Positions 32,486-45,559 of a stretch of 64,000 bases of DNA are shown here, in pieces; position 1 is the first letter of the stretch; every line of letters starts with the position of its first letter. Made by a program: the position numbers and the translations under genes. Below the pieces are notes generated by a model that searched no databases, was not told where the DNA came from, and was given only the letters and a program-made list of their open reading frames with translations. The DNA is from Anagrus nilaparvatae (taxonomy: Eukaryota > Arthropoda > Insecta > Hymenoptera > Mymaridae), in NCBI GenBank assembly GCA_022575985.1, contig JAKSXM010000014.1, positions 28,148,001 through 28,212,000 on the forward strand, read 5' to 3'.

Positions 32486-34928
32486 TTCTGCTAGAGGCTA
32501 CATAAACAGCAAAACAACTATTTGCATATCTAGATTTATCATAACTAATATTAATAGCACCTATTTTCTTCATTGTTCGTGATTTTTTAATATTATTATT
32601 ATTATCATTATTATCATTATTATTATATTATATTATTATTATTATTATATTATTAATATTATTACTGTTTGTTTTGTGTGATTTATTTTTTTTTTTTATT
32701 ATTGTAAGAAACATTAATTGTATTTATTATTATTACACATATATATATACATGCATATTATTTATATATATATATATATACATATAGAAGGAAAAAAAAA
32801 TGAAAGAAAAAAAAACGAAGAAAATTTTTTTTTTTTATTTTACAAAAAGTATCGTTTTTCTTTCATTTTTTAATATATAGTAATATAATATAAGCACGAA
32901 CTCTAGTGAAATTAAAATGAATTTTCCGTGCTTCGATGATTAAAAATGAAATTTTATTTTGTATATATTAGGTAATTTTTTTTAATTTTTTATTCTTTAA
33001 TGATTAATTTTTTTTTTTTTTTTGACTATGATGTATACTACAATAATTTTTATTATATATGATATAGACATTAATTTGTTATTTTAATTTTTAAAAAAAC
33101 AAATTTTTTTTTTTTTTAATTGTTGTTTTTACATACACATACACACACGTATATATATATATATATTTATATATATATTATATATGTATAAAAAAAAACT
33201 CGTGAGATAATGTACAAAATGATTTTTTAAGGAATTGTGTATATTTTTATTTATTTATTGTATCATTATATATATATATATATATTAATTATTTTAATCG
33301 ACTTTCTTATATCATCTATTTTTGTAAAATTCATAAAAAAATATTTTCACTCATTTTGGGCTAAATATAGATTTTAGGGTTCATAAACTTGAAATCGGGA
33401 TTGTTTTTAAGTTAACTTTTAGGTACTGCTTTGAGTAGACAAAAAGTTATTAAGACGTTTATAAAAAAAGAATTTGACTCCATTTTTCAAAGTAAGAAGT
33501 AATAATCTGCAAGCATACTTTGTTCTACGAAATGATTTTGTAAATCAAACGTAAATTAACTAAAAGTAGTGTAAATTTGGGTTGAAAACCTGCTAAATCT
33601 TCGACTTGCTTCTTAATTTATCGTATTTTCGTTAGTAAATTCTTAACTACCCAAAACAGTGCTTAAAAGTTTAATGACTAAACACTAAATCCTATTTTAC
33701 AATCAAAATTCCAATAAATCTTGAAATCTATTCTAAAGCCAAAATGGGTTAAAATATTTTTTGCTGTATAATTTTTTTTATGCACTTACACACACACGCG
33801 CGCGTATCTATATATATATATATATTTAAATAGAATTATAAATACTAGAATTAAATTATTATATATATGAATATATATATAATAGAAATCCATTAAGTCT
33901 GAGCGTTTAAAGATCTATTAATTTATTTATTTTTTTCTTTTTGTTCTTTTTTTTTTGCAAGAAAAATCAAGTATTTTATAAATATATTATGATTGTTCTA
34001 AAATTTTACAAAGAACATTGTATACTGCCAGTGATTGCAAAAAAAAAGTTTTTATATTTATTGTAATGCTAAATAAAAAAATGTTTTTTAATAAAAAAGT
34101 ACTAAGTATGTAAATTTTGACATTTTAAACGCAATGAATGCCAAAATAGAAGATAAATAAATACAAAAAAAAATTTATTATAAATAGAAAGTAAAAATTG
34201 TAAATTTTTTAAAAAAAGGTATAAAAATTCTTATACTTTTTTTTTGTAATTATATCAAGTTTGTAATAAGAAAAGAATTTTTATGTATTTAGAGAAAAAA
34301 AAAACAAATTTTTTCAATCAATAAAACTAAAAACAAAACTTGACAATGAAAATACATATTTTTTCTTCCAATGCCAAAAAAAAAGAAAATATATATCATT
34401 TTGTTTTTTATAGAAAAAAAAAAATATTTATAAAGAAAAAAAAGAATCTAGTTATTTATAATAAAAATGTAGTAAAAAAGAAAAAAAAAATACTATTTGG
34501 AAATAAATAAAAAAAAAATATTAAATTCAAAAAAATCCGCCTTAAAATAAATAAAAATATAAAACAATAGACTAAAATTCATTACATGCTCTGTCCAAAT
34601 CGTGTAATTATAAAACTTAATTTTTTTTATGATATAAAATTTCAAATTATATTAAATTTTATATCCTAAAAAAAAAATTATATTTACTGAAAAAAATACT
34701 CAAAAAAAAAATGAAGCAGCTTAATTATATAAACTGTAAATATTAAAAAATTATTTCAAACTTATACTATTTTGCAAAAAAAAGACTAAAATAAAAGGCT
34801 GCTTTATAAGAAATCCTATATTTGAAATAAATAAAAAAATATAAAAGTTAACTCTTTGAAAAAGAAAATGATGATTAAGAAAATCGTTAACTTATGTAAT
34901 TATAAGACTCTATTATTTGCACGAATAA

Positions 34929-34960
<32 letters not shown>

Positions 34961-35540
34961 TAGAGATGATATTAACTATTTCAACTTACAAAAGTACAAT
35001 TTTTTTTATGATTTTGTAAGTTAAAGAAAAAAAAAACACAATAAAATAAAAAAAAAATTTTTTAAATTAATTTATTTATATTTATACACTGCGATAAATT
35101 AATTTTGTTTCAAAAAACAAAACAATATTTATTTATAATATAAAATTTTACAGAAAAAAAAAATTAAAAAAAAAAATTTATCATTTAAGAATAAGTTTTT
35201 TTGTGTAAAAAAAAAAGTGAATGAATTTTATTATTATTGTAGAAAAAAAAATAATAAAATTTGAAAAAATAAAATGATTTTATGTTATAAGAAATTTTTT
35301 TTTTTTTATACAAAGAAATGAGTGAAGAGTATATATAAGCGTGAATTTATTAATTATAAATTTTTAGTGACATTTAATTGTAAGAATTTTAGAGAAAATG
35401 TAATGTAATTAAGTCAAAATATATTTGTCTTTTGTGAATATAATTTGAAGAAAAAAAAGAGAGAGAAGTGATAAAAATATACAAAAATTAAAAAATCTTT
35501 TATTGAGTTATTAAATTAAATTGCCTTCTTTTAATTAAAT
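32486..35540 (+). other. Probable Tet 3' UTR and downstream AT-rich sequence
   Basis: About 3 kb of very A/T-rich sequence. It contains ATT microsatellites (32586-32665), TA repeats (about 32766-32780, 33150-33190, 33270-33290 and 34931-34962) and long A or T runs. Candidate AATAAA signals occur at about 34072 and 34320, among several. Long 3' UTRs are usual for Tet, but the cleavage site cannot be fixed by eye. Confidence 0.45.
32586..32665. repeat. (ATT)n-rich microsatellite in 3' UTR
   Basis: Imperfect ATT/ATC trinucleotide run about 100 bases after the Tet stop codon. Confidence 0.75.
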
Positions 35541-35767
35541 ATCCTGTACCTATTGGCTTAAAATTATTAGTTCCATTCATTATGATGAAAATTTTTATTT
35601 TTATTTTTCTTTGCATGTAAGCGCATTTTGAGACTCTCAGAAACAAATAAAAAAACAGTTTTTAAAAAAAATATGCATTTATGTGTAAGTATAGATGCAG
35701 CCATAAAATCTCAAATTATTTTTTTTTTACCTAATTTTTTTGAATGAAAATCTAAGACTATCTTATG

Positions 35768-36085
35768 GGAGGGGTGGATTAGTTTTGGTTCTTAGAACCT
35801 GGAAAGTATACTTTTTTATTTAAAATTCAGATTCTGCTGCAAATTTTAGGTCCAGATACGATTTTGGCTTAAAAAAAATACAAGGCTCATTTTTTAGACC
35901 CAAAAAAGCTTTTGTACGACTCTAAATGAAAAATAAATGTTTTTGGTAGTTACTACCATTTTTACTGAATGTTTGTTGTGCGGAAAGCATTTTTTCAGGC
36001 TAATACTATAAGTAGATCCAGAATGGGTCTCTAGGGTCCAAAACCTCAAATAATCACCAGCAATACACCTCAACAAACTTAGAAT
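35768..36085. mobile_element. Half copy of the fold-back family at 60.6-61.5 kb
   Basis: The segment with TTTTAGGTCCAGATACGATT, AAAGCTTTTGTACGACTCTA and TTTTTGGTAGTTACTACCAT matches the inverted complement of about 61130-61450 and, more weakly, the left arm at 60.6 kb. Only one arm is present here, so this is a partial or solo copy. The open minus-strand frame inside it is a shadow. Confidence 0.65.
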
Positions 36086-37140
36086 AAATAAACTAACTCA
36101 ATATAAAGTCTTAAAAATATATATAGATATTAAAGGTCTTTTTCCACTAGCTTAAACCACGCCACGGAAAAGGTTGATGAAATACTCAAATGAATTTACA
36201 TAAATGTTATATGTCGCATGTGATCGAGCCGTTTCTCCCCAAGGACGTTACCCCACTCGAAGGTTTTCCTCCCTTGGACTTCCCCCCCGGACCTTTCCCA
36301 CTTTGATTCCACCCCCATTCCCCACCGTTTAAATATTATTAATATATGCTTTAATTAATAATTTTATTTATTATATCATTTACATTTGAAGATGTAAACA
36401 TTAAACATTAAACATATCATAAGCAAAGTCCTCATAAATGAAAAAAGCACTTATAACTTACTCCCAAATGTTGTACTCGCACTCAACCCTTTAGAATAAG
36501 CTAATTCTTGGGGTCGAAGAGGGCAAGGCCCCCACAAAAGAAAAAAGCAATTACCTATAACCCAATCCCAAAACCTGTACTCAAACTTACCGCCTGTTAC
36601 TAAAAAGATTTGAGTATGATTTTTATTAATTCTCAAATCAAAAAAAGGAACACCTATGTACATAAAACTATATATAAAAAAAATCCTTATATAATAATAT
36701 CATTAAAATTATTTAATTTGTTACCTACTGATTCCAAGAAAATTGATTCCAAGAAGTCTAAAATTTTAAGACGTAAACTATATGTAAATATGTTTTCAAG
36801 TGAATAATTTTGCATAAGCTACGTTGTTTAAATATGTTTTTTAAATTATGATTGAATTTTCAGTGGTTCGATGAAATATATTACTCTAGTACATAATTTA
36901 AAAATTAAAAAAAAAAAGTAGATTAATCAAAAAAAACATTTATTTGCTAGATTTGTATTTAGCAAAGACATATCGGCAGTCTTTTATATAAATTAAGAAT
37001 ATTTATAAATTGATAGTTCATCAAAAATGATGTAATATTAATATATATATATATAATATTATTCATGATTATTATTTATAATATGTTTTTAATAAACCAT
37101 TCAAATATTTAAAAAAAGAACTATTCGTTTACTTTGGGCT
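36086..37140. other. Intergenic, one GC-rich patch
   Basis: Mostly AT-rich. At 36225-36330 there is a pyrimidine-rich, G+C-richer patch (CTCCCTTGGACTTCCCCCCC). At 36440-36600 there is a weak duplication of the phrase AAAAGCA...ATAAC...CCCAAA...TGTACTC (about 36443 and 36544). No gene was recognised. Confidence 0.6.
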
Positions 37141-37149
37141 CATATTTAG

Positions 37150-37620
37150 AACTCCAAAAAATGTCCTAAAAATCCAAAAAATTTCACTTAAGAATAAAAT
37201 TCATTTCACCTGTTCTAAAATACCTAAAATATTGCTCAATAGTAAAAATCATATCAGCTGTCTTAAATATGAAAAAATCTGAAATTTTTTATTTAAGGGT
37301 AAAATTCATGTCATTGGTCCTAAATATGAGATAACTCAACAAATTTCATTGAAGTGTAAAATTAATGTTACCGATCCTAAAAAATCCAAAAAACTTCACC
37401 TCACAATAAAATTTGTCACCTGTCCTAAATATGAAAAAATTTAAAAAATTTCACTTAATAATAAAATTCATACTACCTGCACAGTATACAGTGCTACCTG
37501 TTTTAAAAAACTCAAAATATTACTCAATAGTAAAAATCATTTCGACTGTCCTGAATATGAATAAATTCAAAAAATTTAATTAAAGAGTAAAATTCGTGTT
37601 TTGTAAAATTAATGTAAAAT
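37150..37620. repeat. Diverged minisatellite, 50-60 bp unit
   Basis: About eight degenerate units share TAAAATTCAT, CACCTGTCCTAAATATGA and AAATTCAAAAAATTTCACTT. The spacing is roughly 50-60 bp and copies are well diverged. It sits just left of the larger array. Confidence 0.7.
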
Positions 37621-38109
37621 TCATATTTTTATTCAAAGAATAAATCAAATATTATAAAAAAATTATTCTTTTACTTTGGTTTCATGAATAGTACAGTTGA
37701 CTTTAAATAATATCTTATTTTTGGTGCTTATTTAATTTGGTTTTTATTTTTTGGTAATATCTATTTTAAGATAAGAAGTGATAAGTATGGCCACTTTATA
37801 AGTTTTTAAATTTTGAACTTCCTAACTTTAAACGGTTGTAACTTTAAACGAAGGGCTAAAATAATAAAAAGTACATCAAATTTATAGTATTTTTTCCAAG
37901 GAATAATTTTCACTAAAGCTCGTGTAAAAAAACCTATTAGGTCCTGAGAAAAACCAATTTTAGCAAAAAAAAATACAATTTTTTAGCGTTTTCGATCACC
38001 AAATTCTGAGGTCAATATCTTGAAACCATTAAAGTTTTTTTTTTAAATAAAAATGATTCCTGGAAGTGTTTCTTTAAATTTTCGTCAATACAGTATTTCA
38101 TAAATTGAG

Positions 38110-41030
38110 TATCTAGCACCAATTTTCAATCACAGTTTTCCGAAATATGAAGTTTCTAGAAGAGATTTCTGAAGCATCCTACCTCAATTTCCGACTTAAA
38201 ATGTAGCTAAAACTGTTTTCCGAAGTATGAAGTTGCTAAAAGAGCTTTTTGAAGTATATTACATCAAATTCTGATTTAAAGAGTAGCGAACACCGTTTTC
38301 CAAAGTATCTAACACCGTTTTCCGAAGTATAAAGTTGCTAGAAGAGATTTCTGAAGCATCCTACCTTAAATTCCGATTTAAAAAGTAGCTAACACCGTTT
38401 TCCGATGTCTGAAGTTGTTAGAAGAGCTTTTTGAAGTATACACTACCTCTATTTCTGAATCAAAGAGTAGCTAAAACAGTTTTCCAAAGTATCTAACACC
38501 GTTTTCCGATGTCTCAAGTTGCTAGAAGAGCTTTCTGAAGCATCCTACCTCCATTTCCGACATAAAAAGTATCTAACACCGTTTTCCGATATCTGAAGTT
38601 GCTAGAAGAGCTTTTTGGATTATCCTACCTGAATTACCGACTTAAAAAGAAGCTAACACCGTTTTCCAAAGTATTTAACACCGGTTTCCGAAGTATGAAG
38701 TTGCTAGAAGAGCTTTTTGAAGTATACTACCTCAATTTCCGACTTAAAAAGTAGCTAACACCGTTTTCCAAAGTATCAAACACCGTTTTCCGAAATATGA
38801 AGTTTCTAGAAGAGATTTCTGAAGCATCCTACCTTAAATTTCGATTTAAAAAGTAGCTAACACCGTTTTCCGATGTCTGAAATTGCTAGAAGAGCTTTCT
38901 GAAGCATCCTACCTCCATTTCCGAATGAAAAAGTATCTAACACCGTTTTCCGATATCTGAAGTTACTAGAAGAGCTTTTTTAATTATCCTACCTAAATTC
39001 TCGACTTAAAAAGAAGCTAACTCCGTTTTCCAAAGTATTTAACACCGTTTTCCGAAGTATGAAGTTGCTAGAAGAACTTTTTGAAGTATACTACCTCTAT
39101 TTCTGATTTAAACAGTAGCTAACACCGTTTTCCAAAGTATGAAGTAGCAACAATAGATTCTTGAAGCATCCTACCTTAATTTCCGATTTAAAAAGTTGGA
39201 AACACCGTTTTCGAAAGTATTTATCACCATTTTCCGAAGTATAAAGTTGTTAGAAGAGATTTTGAAGCATCCTACCTCAAATGCCGATTTAAAAAGTATC
39301 TATCACCGTGCTCCGATGTCTGAAGTTTGCTAGAAGAGCTTTTCGAAGCATCCTACCTAAATTTGTGATTTAAAAAGTAGCTAACAGCGTTTTCCAAAGT
39401 ATCTAACACCGTTTTCCGAAGTGTGAAGTTACTATAAGAGTTTTTTAAAGTATGCTACCTGAATTTCTGATTTAAAGAGTAGTATAGTTGCTAGGAAGAT
39501 CTTTTTAAAGTATGCTACCTTATTTTTTGATTTAAAAAGTAGCTAACACCGTTTTCCAAAATATCTAACACCGTTTTCCGATGTCTCAAGTTGCTAGAAG
39601 AGCTTTCTGAAGCATCCTACCTCAATTTCCGACATAAAAAGTATCTAACACCGTTTTCCGATATCTGAAGTTGCTATAAGAGCTTTTTGGATTATCCTAC
39701 CTTACCTCCATTACCGACTTAAAAAGAAGCTAACATCGTTTTCCAAAGTATTTAACACCGTTTTCCGAAGTATGAAGTTGCTAGAAGAGCTTTTTGAAGT
39801 ATACTACCTCAATTTCCGACTTAAAAAGTAGCTAACACCGTTTTCCAAAATATCAAACACCGTTTACCGAAATATGAAGTTTCTAGAAGAGATTTCTGAA
39901 GCATCCTACCTCAATTTCCGACTTAAAATGTAGCTAAAACTGTTTTTCGAAGTATGAAGTTGCTAGAAGAGCTTTTTGAAGTATATTACATCAAATTCTG
40001 ATTTAAAGAGTAGCGAACACCGTTTTCCAAAGTATCTAACACCGTTTTCCGAAGTATAAAGTTGCTAGAAGAGATTTCTGAAGCATCCTACCTTAAATTC
40101 CGATTTAAAAAGTAGCCAACACCGTTTTCCGATGTCTGGAATTGCTAGAAGAGCTTTCTGAAGCATCCTACCTCCATTTCCGAATTAAAAAGTATCTAAC
40201 ACCGTTTTCCGATATCTGAAGTTGCTAGAAGAGCTTTTTGAATTATCCTACCTAAATTCTCGACTTAAAATGAAGCTAACACCGTTTTCCAAAGTATCTA
40301 AAATCGTTTTCCTAAGAATGAAGTTGCTAGAAGAGCTTTTTGATGCATCCTACCTGAATTTCTGATTTAAAGAGTAGCTAACACCGGTTTATAAAGTATC
40401 TAACACCGTTTGCTAAAGTATCTAACACCGTTTTCCTAATTATGAAGTTGCTAGAATAGCTTTTTGAAGCATTTTACCTGAATTTCCGATTTAAAAAGTA
40501 GCTAACACCATTTTCCGACGTAAAAAGTTGCTAATATAATTTTGAAGAATATATATCGCCATTTTCCGAAGACTAATGTTATTAAAGGAGCCTTTGGAAG
40601 CATCCTATCTCAATTGTCGATATAAAAAGTAGTACTAATGTTTTCCAAAATACCTATTTTCCTAATATCCATTTTCCATTTTCATAAATAAATAAAAGAC
40701 GTTCACGGAACGCCTTATATTCATCTACTAAGCCGCAAGTATCTAAATCTATGATTAAACTATCTAATACGACTTTCCTACGTAAAAAGTTGCTAATATC
40801 ACGCCGTTTCCCGAAGTTTGAATTTGCTAGAAGAATTTTGGAAGCTTCATAAATGTATTTTAGATTTGAAAAGCAGCTAACAACATTTAGCAAAATACCT
40901 CATACCGTTTTTCTATTTTGTAATTAAATGGGAGAGATTTCCGAAACAACGTAAATCGTTCTACTAAGCTTGAAGTATCTAAAATCTATGTTCAAAGTGT
41001 CTAACACCGATTTCCTCTGTATAATGTAGA
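38110..41030. repeat. Satellite-like array with higher-order structure
   Basis: About 27 clear units, then decayed ones, share GAAGTTGCTAGAAGAGCTTT, CATCCTACCT, AATTTCCGA and TAGCTAACACCGTTTTCC. Units are about 80 bp, or about 103 bp when the piece CAAAGTATCTAACACCGTTT is repeated. Blocks of several units recur. The block starting GATGTCTCAAG at 38508 reappears at 39580 (offset 1,072), and the block starting CGAAATATGAAG at 38141 reappears at 39868 (offset 1,727). The final part, after about 40640, is heavily diverged. There is no coding potential. Confidence 0.9.
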
Positions 41031-41057
41031 AAATATCCTTTTCTTTTTTTTTTGTAG

Positions 41058-41340
41058 GTATTTACGGTATACCAAAAACGTCAGTTTTGAGATTATGTAG
41101 GCTTCGTAAATCATTATTTTGAAATTCTGGCTGAGCGAATCTTAATATTTTTAAAAAATATAAACTTTCAGAAAAAAACATTTATTAAAGTACCCGAATT
41201 GCGCCATTTTGGATACCAAACACGTTAGTTCTGAGGTTATGTAGGCTTCGTAAATCATTATTTTGAAAATGTGGCTAAGCGATTCTTAATATTTTTAAAA
41301 AATATTCACTTTCTGGAAAATAAAATTTTTAAAGTAACTG
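41058..41340. repeat. Tandem duplication, 144-bp unit
   Basis: Two adjacent copies of a unit containing TATGTAGGCTTCGTAAATCA (copies of GCTTCG at 41101 and 41245) and AATTGCGC. The copies are similar but not identical. It directly follows the satellite array. Confidence 0.85.
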
Positions 41341-42966
41341 AATTGCGCTATTTTCACCGTAAATTTCGGTCGTTAAACCGAAAAATTTTAACCGAATTTC
41401 ATGATAATTACAGATGTTCATCTTCTACCCAAAAAAATAACTTTCAGATGCCAGGGTTTCGGAAGTACGTTTTTTTTTCACTACACTCTAATATATAGGA
41501 TATAATCTGATTTTTCCAAACCTAGGTTACCAGCATATGCAACTTTGGTTCATCGAGACCTTTAATATAAGTCTTAGTAGGTGTCCTTACATTAGTTGTA
41601 TTTTCCACCAATCGCAGGTTTGCCTGGTAATTCAAAATTTCACATTAACTTGTATGAGCTCTCAAAGGTTGTAGAAAAAAGGGATTAATTTTATAAATCA
41701 TTTCACTTTAAAAAGCTATAAAGTTGACCTAATAAATTCAGTATCTATGGGCAGATTAGCTAACCTGGCCAGTTTTGACGACTGTATTTTGAAATAATCT
41801 TACAGCGTATTTCCCCTCTATAACCTTTTTTATATATTTTAAAAAATTAAAAAATCTTTCATTAAATTGATTGCTTTCTTTATTATTGATCCTGTATTTA
41901 TGCACCTAAGTTTATGTTTTAATATGCTAATACAGATTTCTTGCATTGCGAAATGATTTATTTACTCAAGAATTTCTTTTGAATTAGTATCTTTGATGAA
42001 ACCCTAGATTTTTACTTTAAAAAAGAGCTTTGCACTATTTAAATATTTGACTTTCCAAAAAAAATAAATTAATTACTTTTTGTAATTAAAACAATAGCTT
42101 ATTACACAATTGGCACGTGTGAATCATCGCATTTTAATTTCGCAATTATAAAACATTTAAATAATTAAAATATACAATTAGCACAAAGCGTATATAATAA
42201 ATAAAATTTTCTTTTATACTACTGTATGTTATTTATTTTTATTACACTTAAAAAAAAAAAATAAAATATTTTCAAATCAAGTATTCAATCAAAAAACATA
42301 AGATTTATTTAGTCTTAAATGTAACACTATTTTTATCTTTATAAACAAATTTCGTTATGTAAGTTTTAAATTTTTTTACCTGTACTCTAGACATTAAAAA
42401 TATTTTTCCATGAATTTTATTCTAAAAAATGCCTTAAGGAAAAAAAAAGTCTTTTTATTTATCACGTTTTATACTATTTACTGCAGGTTGTACGTTGACT
42501 TTTTAACATGCAAATATTTTTTTTAACAAATCAGTTATATACATTTTTTTTTTTTTTATTCAGATTATTTATATATTTAGAAAATATATTTATTTTATTA
42601 CTTTAATCATAAATTTACCAATTTAAAAAACCGGTACATATAAGTTTTTAGGCCAAATTGTTTATATGCAACGAGAAAACATACATGGCTGTTTGCCATT
42701 TACATTTGTTATAAAGAATTGCTTACTTCGAATTCTTGATCTGGAAATAAAAGAATAGTCTAGATTGAATGTAACTCAATGGTGGATCGGGAAATGGTAA
42801 ACTACTATGAGGGATTGTAGTTCATCAACTATAGGGCTGAATAAGAATTTTCTTGTCATCGAGAAAATATATCTTTGCCAGCCACACGGTTTTCCAAAGT
42901 TTTCCAAGACAGTTCTATAGTTTTTTACTAGATTTTAACGTTTTTAAATGAACTCAAGTAAAAACG
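41341..42966. other. AT-rich intergenic stretch
   Basis: No gene, repeat family or structured element recognised. The short open frame at 41271-41498 overlaps the duplication and looks like chance. Confidence 0.6.
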
Positions 42967-43185
42967 TCAATTTAGAAGAGCCCTATATTCATTCCATTTA
43001 AATATATTTTGAACAAAAATTTCATGCATTTGGTAAGGATCAGAATCATTACTTTTTTCATTGCAAAAAAACTGCAAATCAACCATATATCTTTGTGTAT
43101 TGGTATTTATGAATACATTAAACCAGGCGTGCCTTATAATCTTTAAATCGTGAGGTGGTACTACAAATCCATAATACAAATCCAT
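42967..43185 (-). CDS. Unrecognised 72-codon ORF
   Basis: ATG to TGA on the minus strand, beginning MDLYYGFVVPPHDLKIIRHA and ending KWNEYRALLN. The composition is balanced (Trp, His, Pro, Asp, Cys all present), unlike the Lys/Asn/Ile/Phe-rich chance frames in this window, so it may be a real exon or a decayed gene fragment. Upstream, the frame stays open for eleven more codons to a TAA. No signal peptide or known motif was seen, and no partner exon was found nearby. Confidence 0.25.
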   Translation of the reverse strand: MDLYYGFVVPPHDLKIIRHAWFNVFINTNTQRYMVDLQFFCNEKSNDSDPYQMHEIFVQNIFKWNEYRALLN

Positions 43186-44854
43186 GTATGTAAAGGACCC
43201 ATTGGAATTTTCAATTTTATTTTATTAACTTGTTTATACTTTATTTAATGTTAAAATTTATGAAAATTGAATTTTTAGATTATTTTTTAAGCACAAATAT
43301 ATTTTGAATTGCAAACAAAATTTCTACGCTATAACTTTATAATTTAATATTTTTTATTAATTAATTATTTTTTTAATTTTATATATATAGTCGTCATAAT
43401 ATTTCACAAGGATGACACAAAAAAAAAATTTGTAACATTTATTACGCATGTAAAAAAATTAAAAACAAATTAATTAAAAAAAAAAAAAATTTTTTTGCAA
43501 ACATTCGCCATTAAAAAGCATAGAGAAAAGTCAACAAATAATTAAAATATTTTTAACTCATTAACAATAAATTAACATAATGATGTTAATCAAAAAACTA
43601 TGTTTATGTATGTTAAAAAAGATAATAATAATATTTTTTTTCTTTTTATTTAAAAAAAATAAAAAATTATGACATATTTATTTTAAAAAAAATTAAAAAA
43701 ACATAAATTATAAAAATTTTTATCTAAAATTTATATAAATAATAATTAAATTTAATCAAAAAAATGCGGTAGGTATAAATTTAAAATATTTAAAAGAAAG
43801 AGATATTTTTTGATGATGAATGAAAAATATATCATGTATGTCAATAAAAAAAAGATATCTTATAAATGTCAATAACACAAGTATCCTCTTCACTTAATAA
43901 TTCTTCTTTCTCCAAAAATAAAAATAAATGGATTTTTTTTTTTAATTAATTTTTTATTTATTTTGAGGACGTATAGAGACTTTCTAAAATAATAATATGG
44001 AATAAAAAAGATAATATGACATTACTTGCAATAATGTATTAAAAGAAATAAAAAAAAAAGTGTCTTTGTAAAAATTTCCTAGTTTTTACATCTGTGAGTT
44101 TGTAATGTTGGCCGAAATTTTTTTTTAAACAATCATTATGTTTTAAGTATAAATACTTCAAAGTATTTTATTGTTGATTTTGCGCTTCGGTTTGTTTAAA
44201 CTTATTTTCACATAATTTAAAATATTATGTGACCAACATATTTCAAAAAATGTGTGTAATAAATGTTTTTAAGAATTTTATATACGGAAGCAATAATAAA
44301 AAGTAAATATTAAATAATTTTATGCATCACTTTTTTTTTATCGCGTGTTTTTTTTATATTAAGAGATATACAATATTGCAATTTATATTTTTATTTATAA
44401 AAATCTTACGATCTGGAATATAACTGTAAATTCAATTACTATATTTTAACTTCCGATATCAAATAAAAATGAATTTGATCTTTTAAAAGAGATTGAAGAG
44501 AAATAAAAAAGTTTCCGCTTGAAGCGCAATCAAGGGTATAATAATATTATGTTTTAAAAATTTGCTTCAAGCAAGTCAATTTTTTTTCCATAGTGGATTA
44601 GTATCTTGGAAAGTTTGATTTTTAACATTTTTTTATGCAGTTATAGTTTATGAAATAAATATTTAAAGCTTTCGGAAGCCACTTGCATCGCAAAAATTGT
44701 AAATGTTTTTTGATTTTGATAGAATTTTTCGTGTATTGATATAATTTAAATGTTGTTTATAAAATAATGCGAAAGAAAACTTATGGGATTTCCCCGAACA
44801 GTTCATGTCCTGCTCAAGTTTTTCCCATAACTCATAGTCGATACCATGCCTTAT
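43186..44854. other. AT-rich intergenic stretch
   Basis: Very A/T-rich with many homopolymers. Nothing further recognised. Confidence 0.6.
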
Positions 44855-45030
44855 AATATAGCCTATTGAAATATTTTAACTTGCGAGAAAAATTGAAACT
44901 ATTAAATTTCTGTGTAAAAAAATATCAATTTTTACTGTTAAAACGAAAACTGTGTTAAGATGATATCTTGTCGTCAGGAAGTAGGAATAAAATTTTTCTC
45001 GCAAGAGAAATGGTTCTTAAAGATTATATA
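44855..45030. mobile_element. MITE copy B (TATATAGCCTGTAGAA family)
   Basis: The left end ATATAGCCTATTGAAAT with CTTGCGAGAAAAATTGAAAC pairs with the right end AAATTTTTCTCGCAAGAGAA and then GATTATATA. Length is about 176 bp. It is related to 9389-9578 and 61515-61718. The interior differs between copies, as usual for old MITEs. Confidence 0.75.
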
Positions 45031-45350
45031 AGGTGAAAATCTAAATAACATAATAAAATAGTTAGCGTTTTCCAAATTAAAATTATGGTTACAAACTTGC
45101 AAGCTCCTTAACTTGTCCTTAAAACCCCATAACTTCCTTAATGGACCATGTAAAGACCTTGCGTTACCTAACATTTTTTCTAGGAATTTTTATAGCAAAT
45201 TCAAGGGTAATTTTTTTAGAACAAAGTAACCTCCTAAAAAAACCATATAGATTATTATTATTATATATTATTATAGGTATGATTTATTTGTTTATAGACA
45301 AAATTGTACACTCTTGTTTTACAAAGTTAATTAATTAATCTAAAGTATAA
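45031..45350. other. AT-rich spacer
   Basis: No gene supported. The 65-codon frame at 45141-45338 is hydrophobic and AT-driven. Confidence 0.55.
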
Positions 45351-45354
45351 GTAT

Positions 45355-45403
45355 ATATATATACTTATATAAAAATAAAGTAAAATAAAATAAAATAAAA
45401 TCT
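45355..45403 (-). repeat. (AAAAT)n tract, possible 3' tail of the retrotransposon
   Basis: The + strand reads AAAATAAAATAAAATAAAAT. On the minus strand this is a TTTTA-type run beyond the 3' end of the non-LTR element next to it, where such elements often carry a short microsatellite tail. Confidence 0.45.
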
Positions 45404-45559
45404 TTTAATAAATTAAAATTAGTCAACATCAGTAAATATATTTTAGTGTATAAAAGTAATTAAAATTAGTAAATATAATGCAGTAAACATAGTAAATATA
45501 ATTCATTTACAGTTGTTGCAGCAATTAAAGTAAATATAATGTTATAAGCAATAAATATA

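Noticed and set aside
38110..40640. CRISPR-like array
   Set aside because: Units are contiguous, of variable length and mutually diverged with no unique spacers, and the genome is eukaryotic. It is a satellite or minisatellite.
40654..40893. 79-codon minus-strand ORF
   Set aside because: It lies in the decayed end of the satellite array and is made of repeat words.
45141..45338. 65-codon hydrophobic ORF
   Set aside because: Hydrophobicity follows from T-rich codons. No splice partner, and no composition signal above background.
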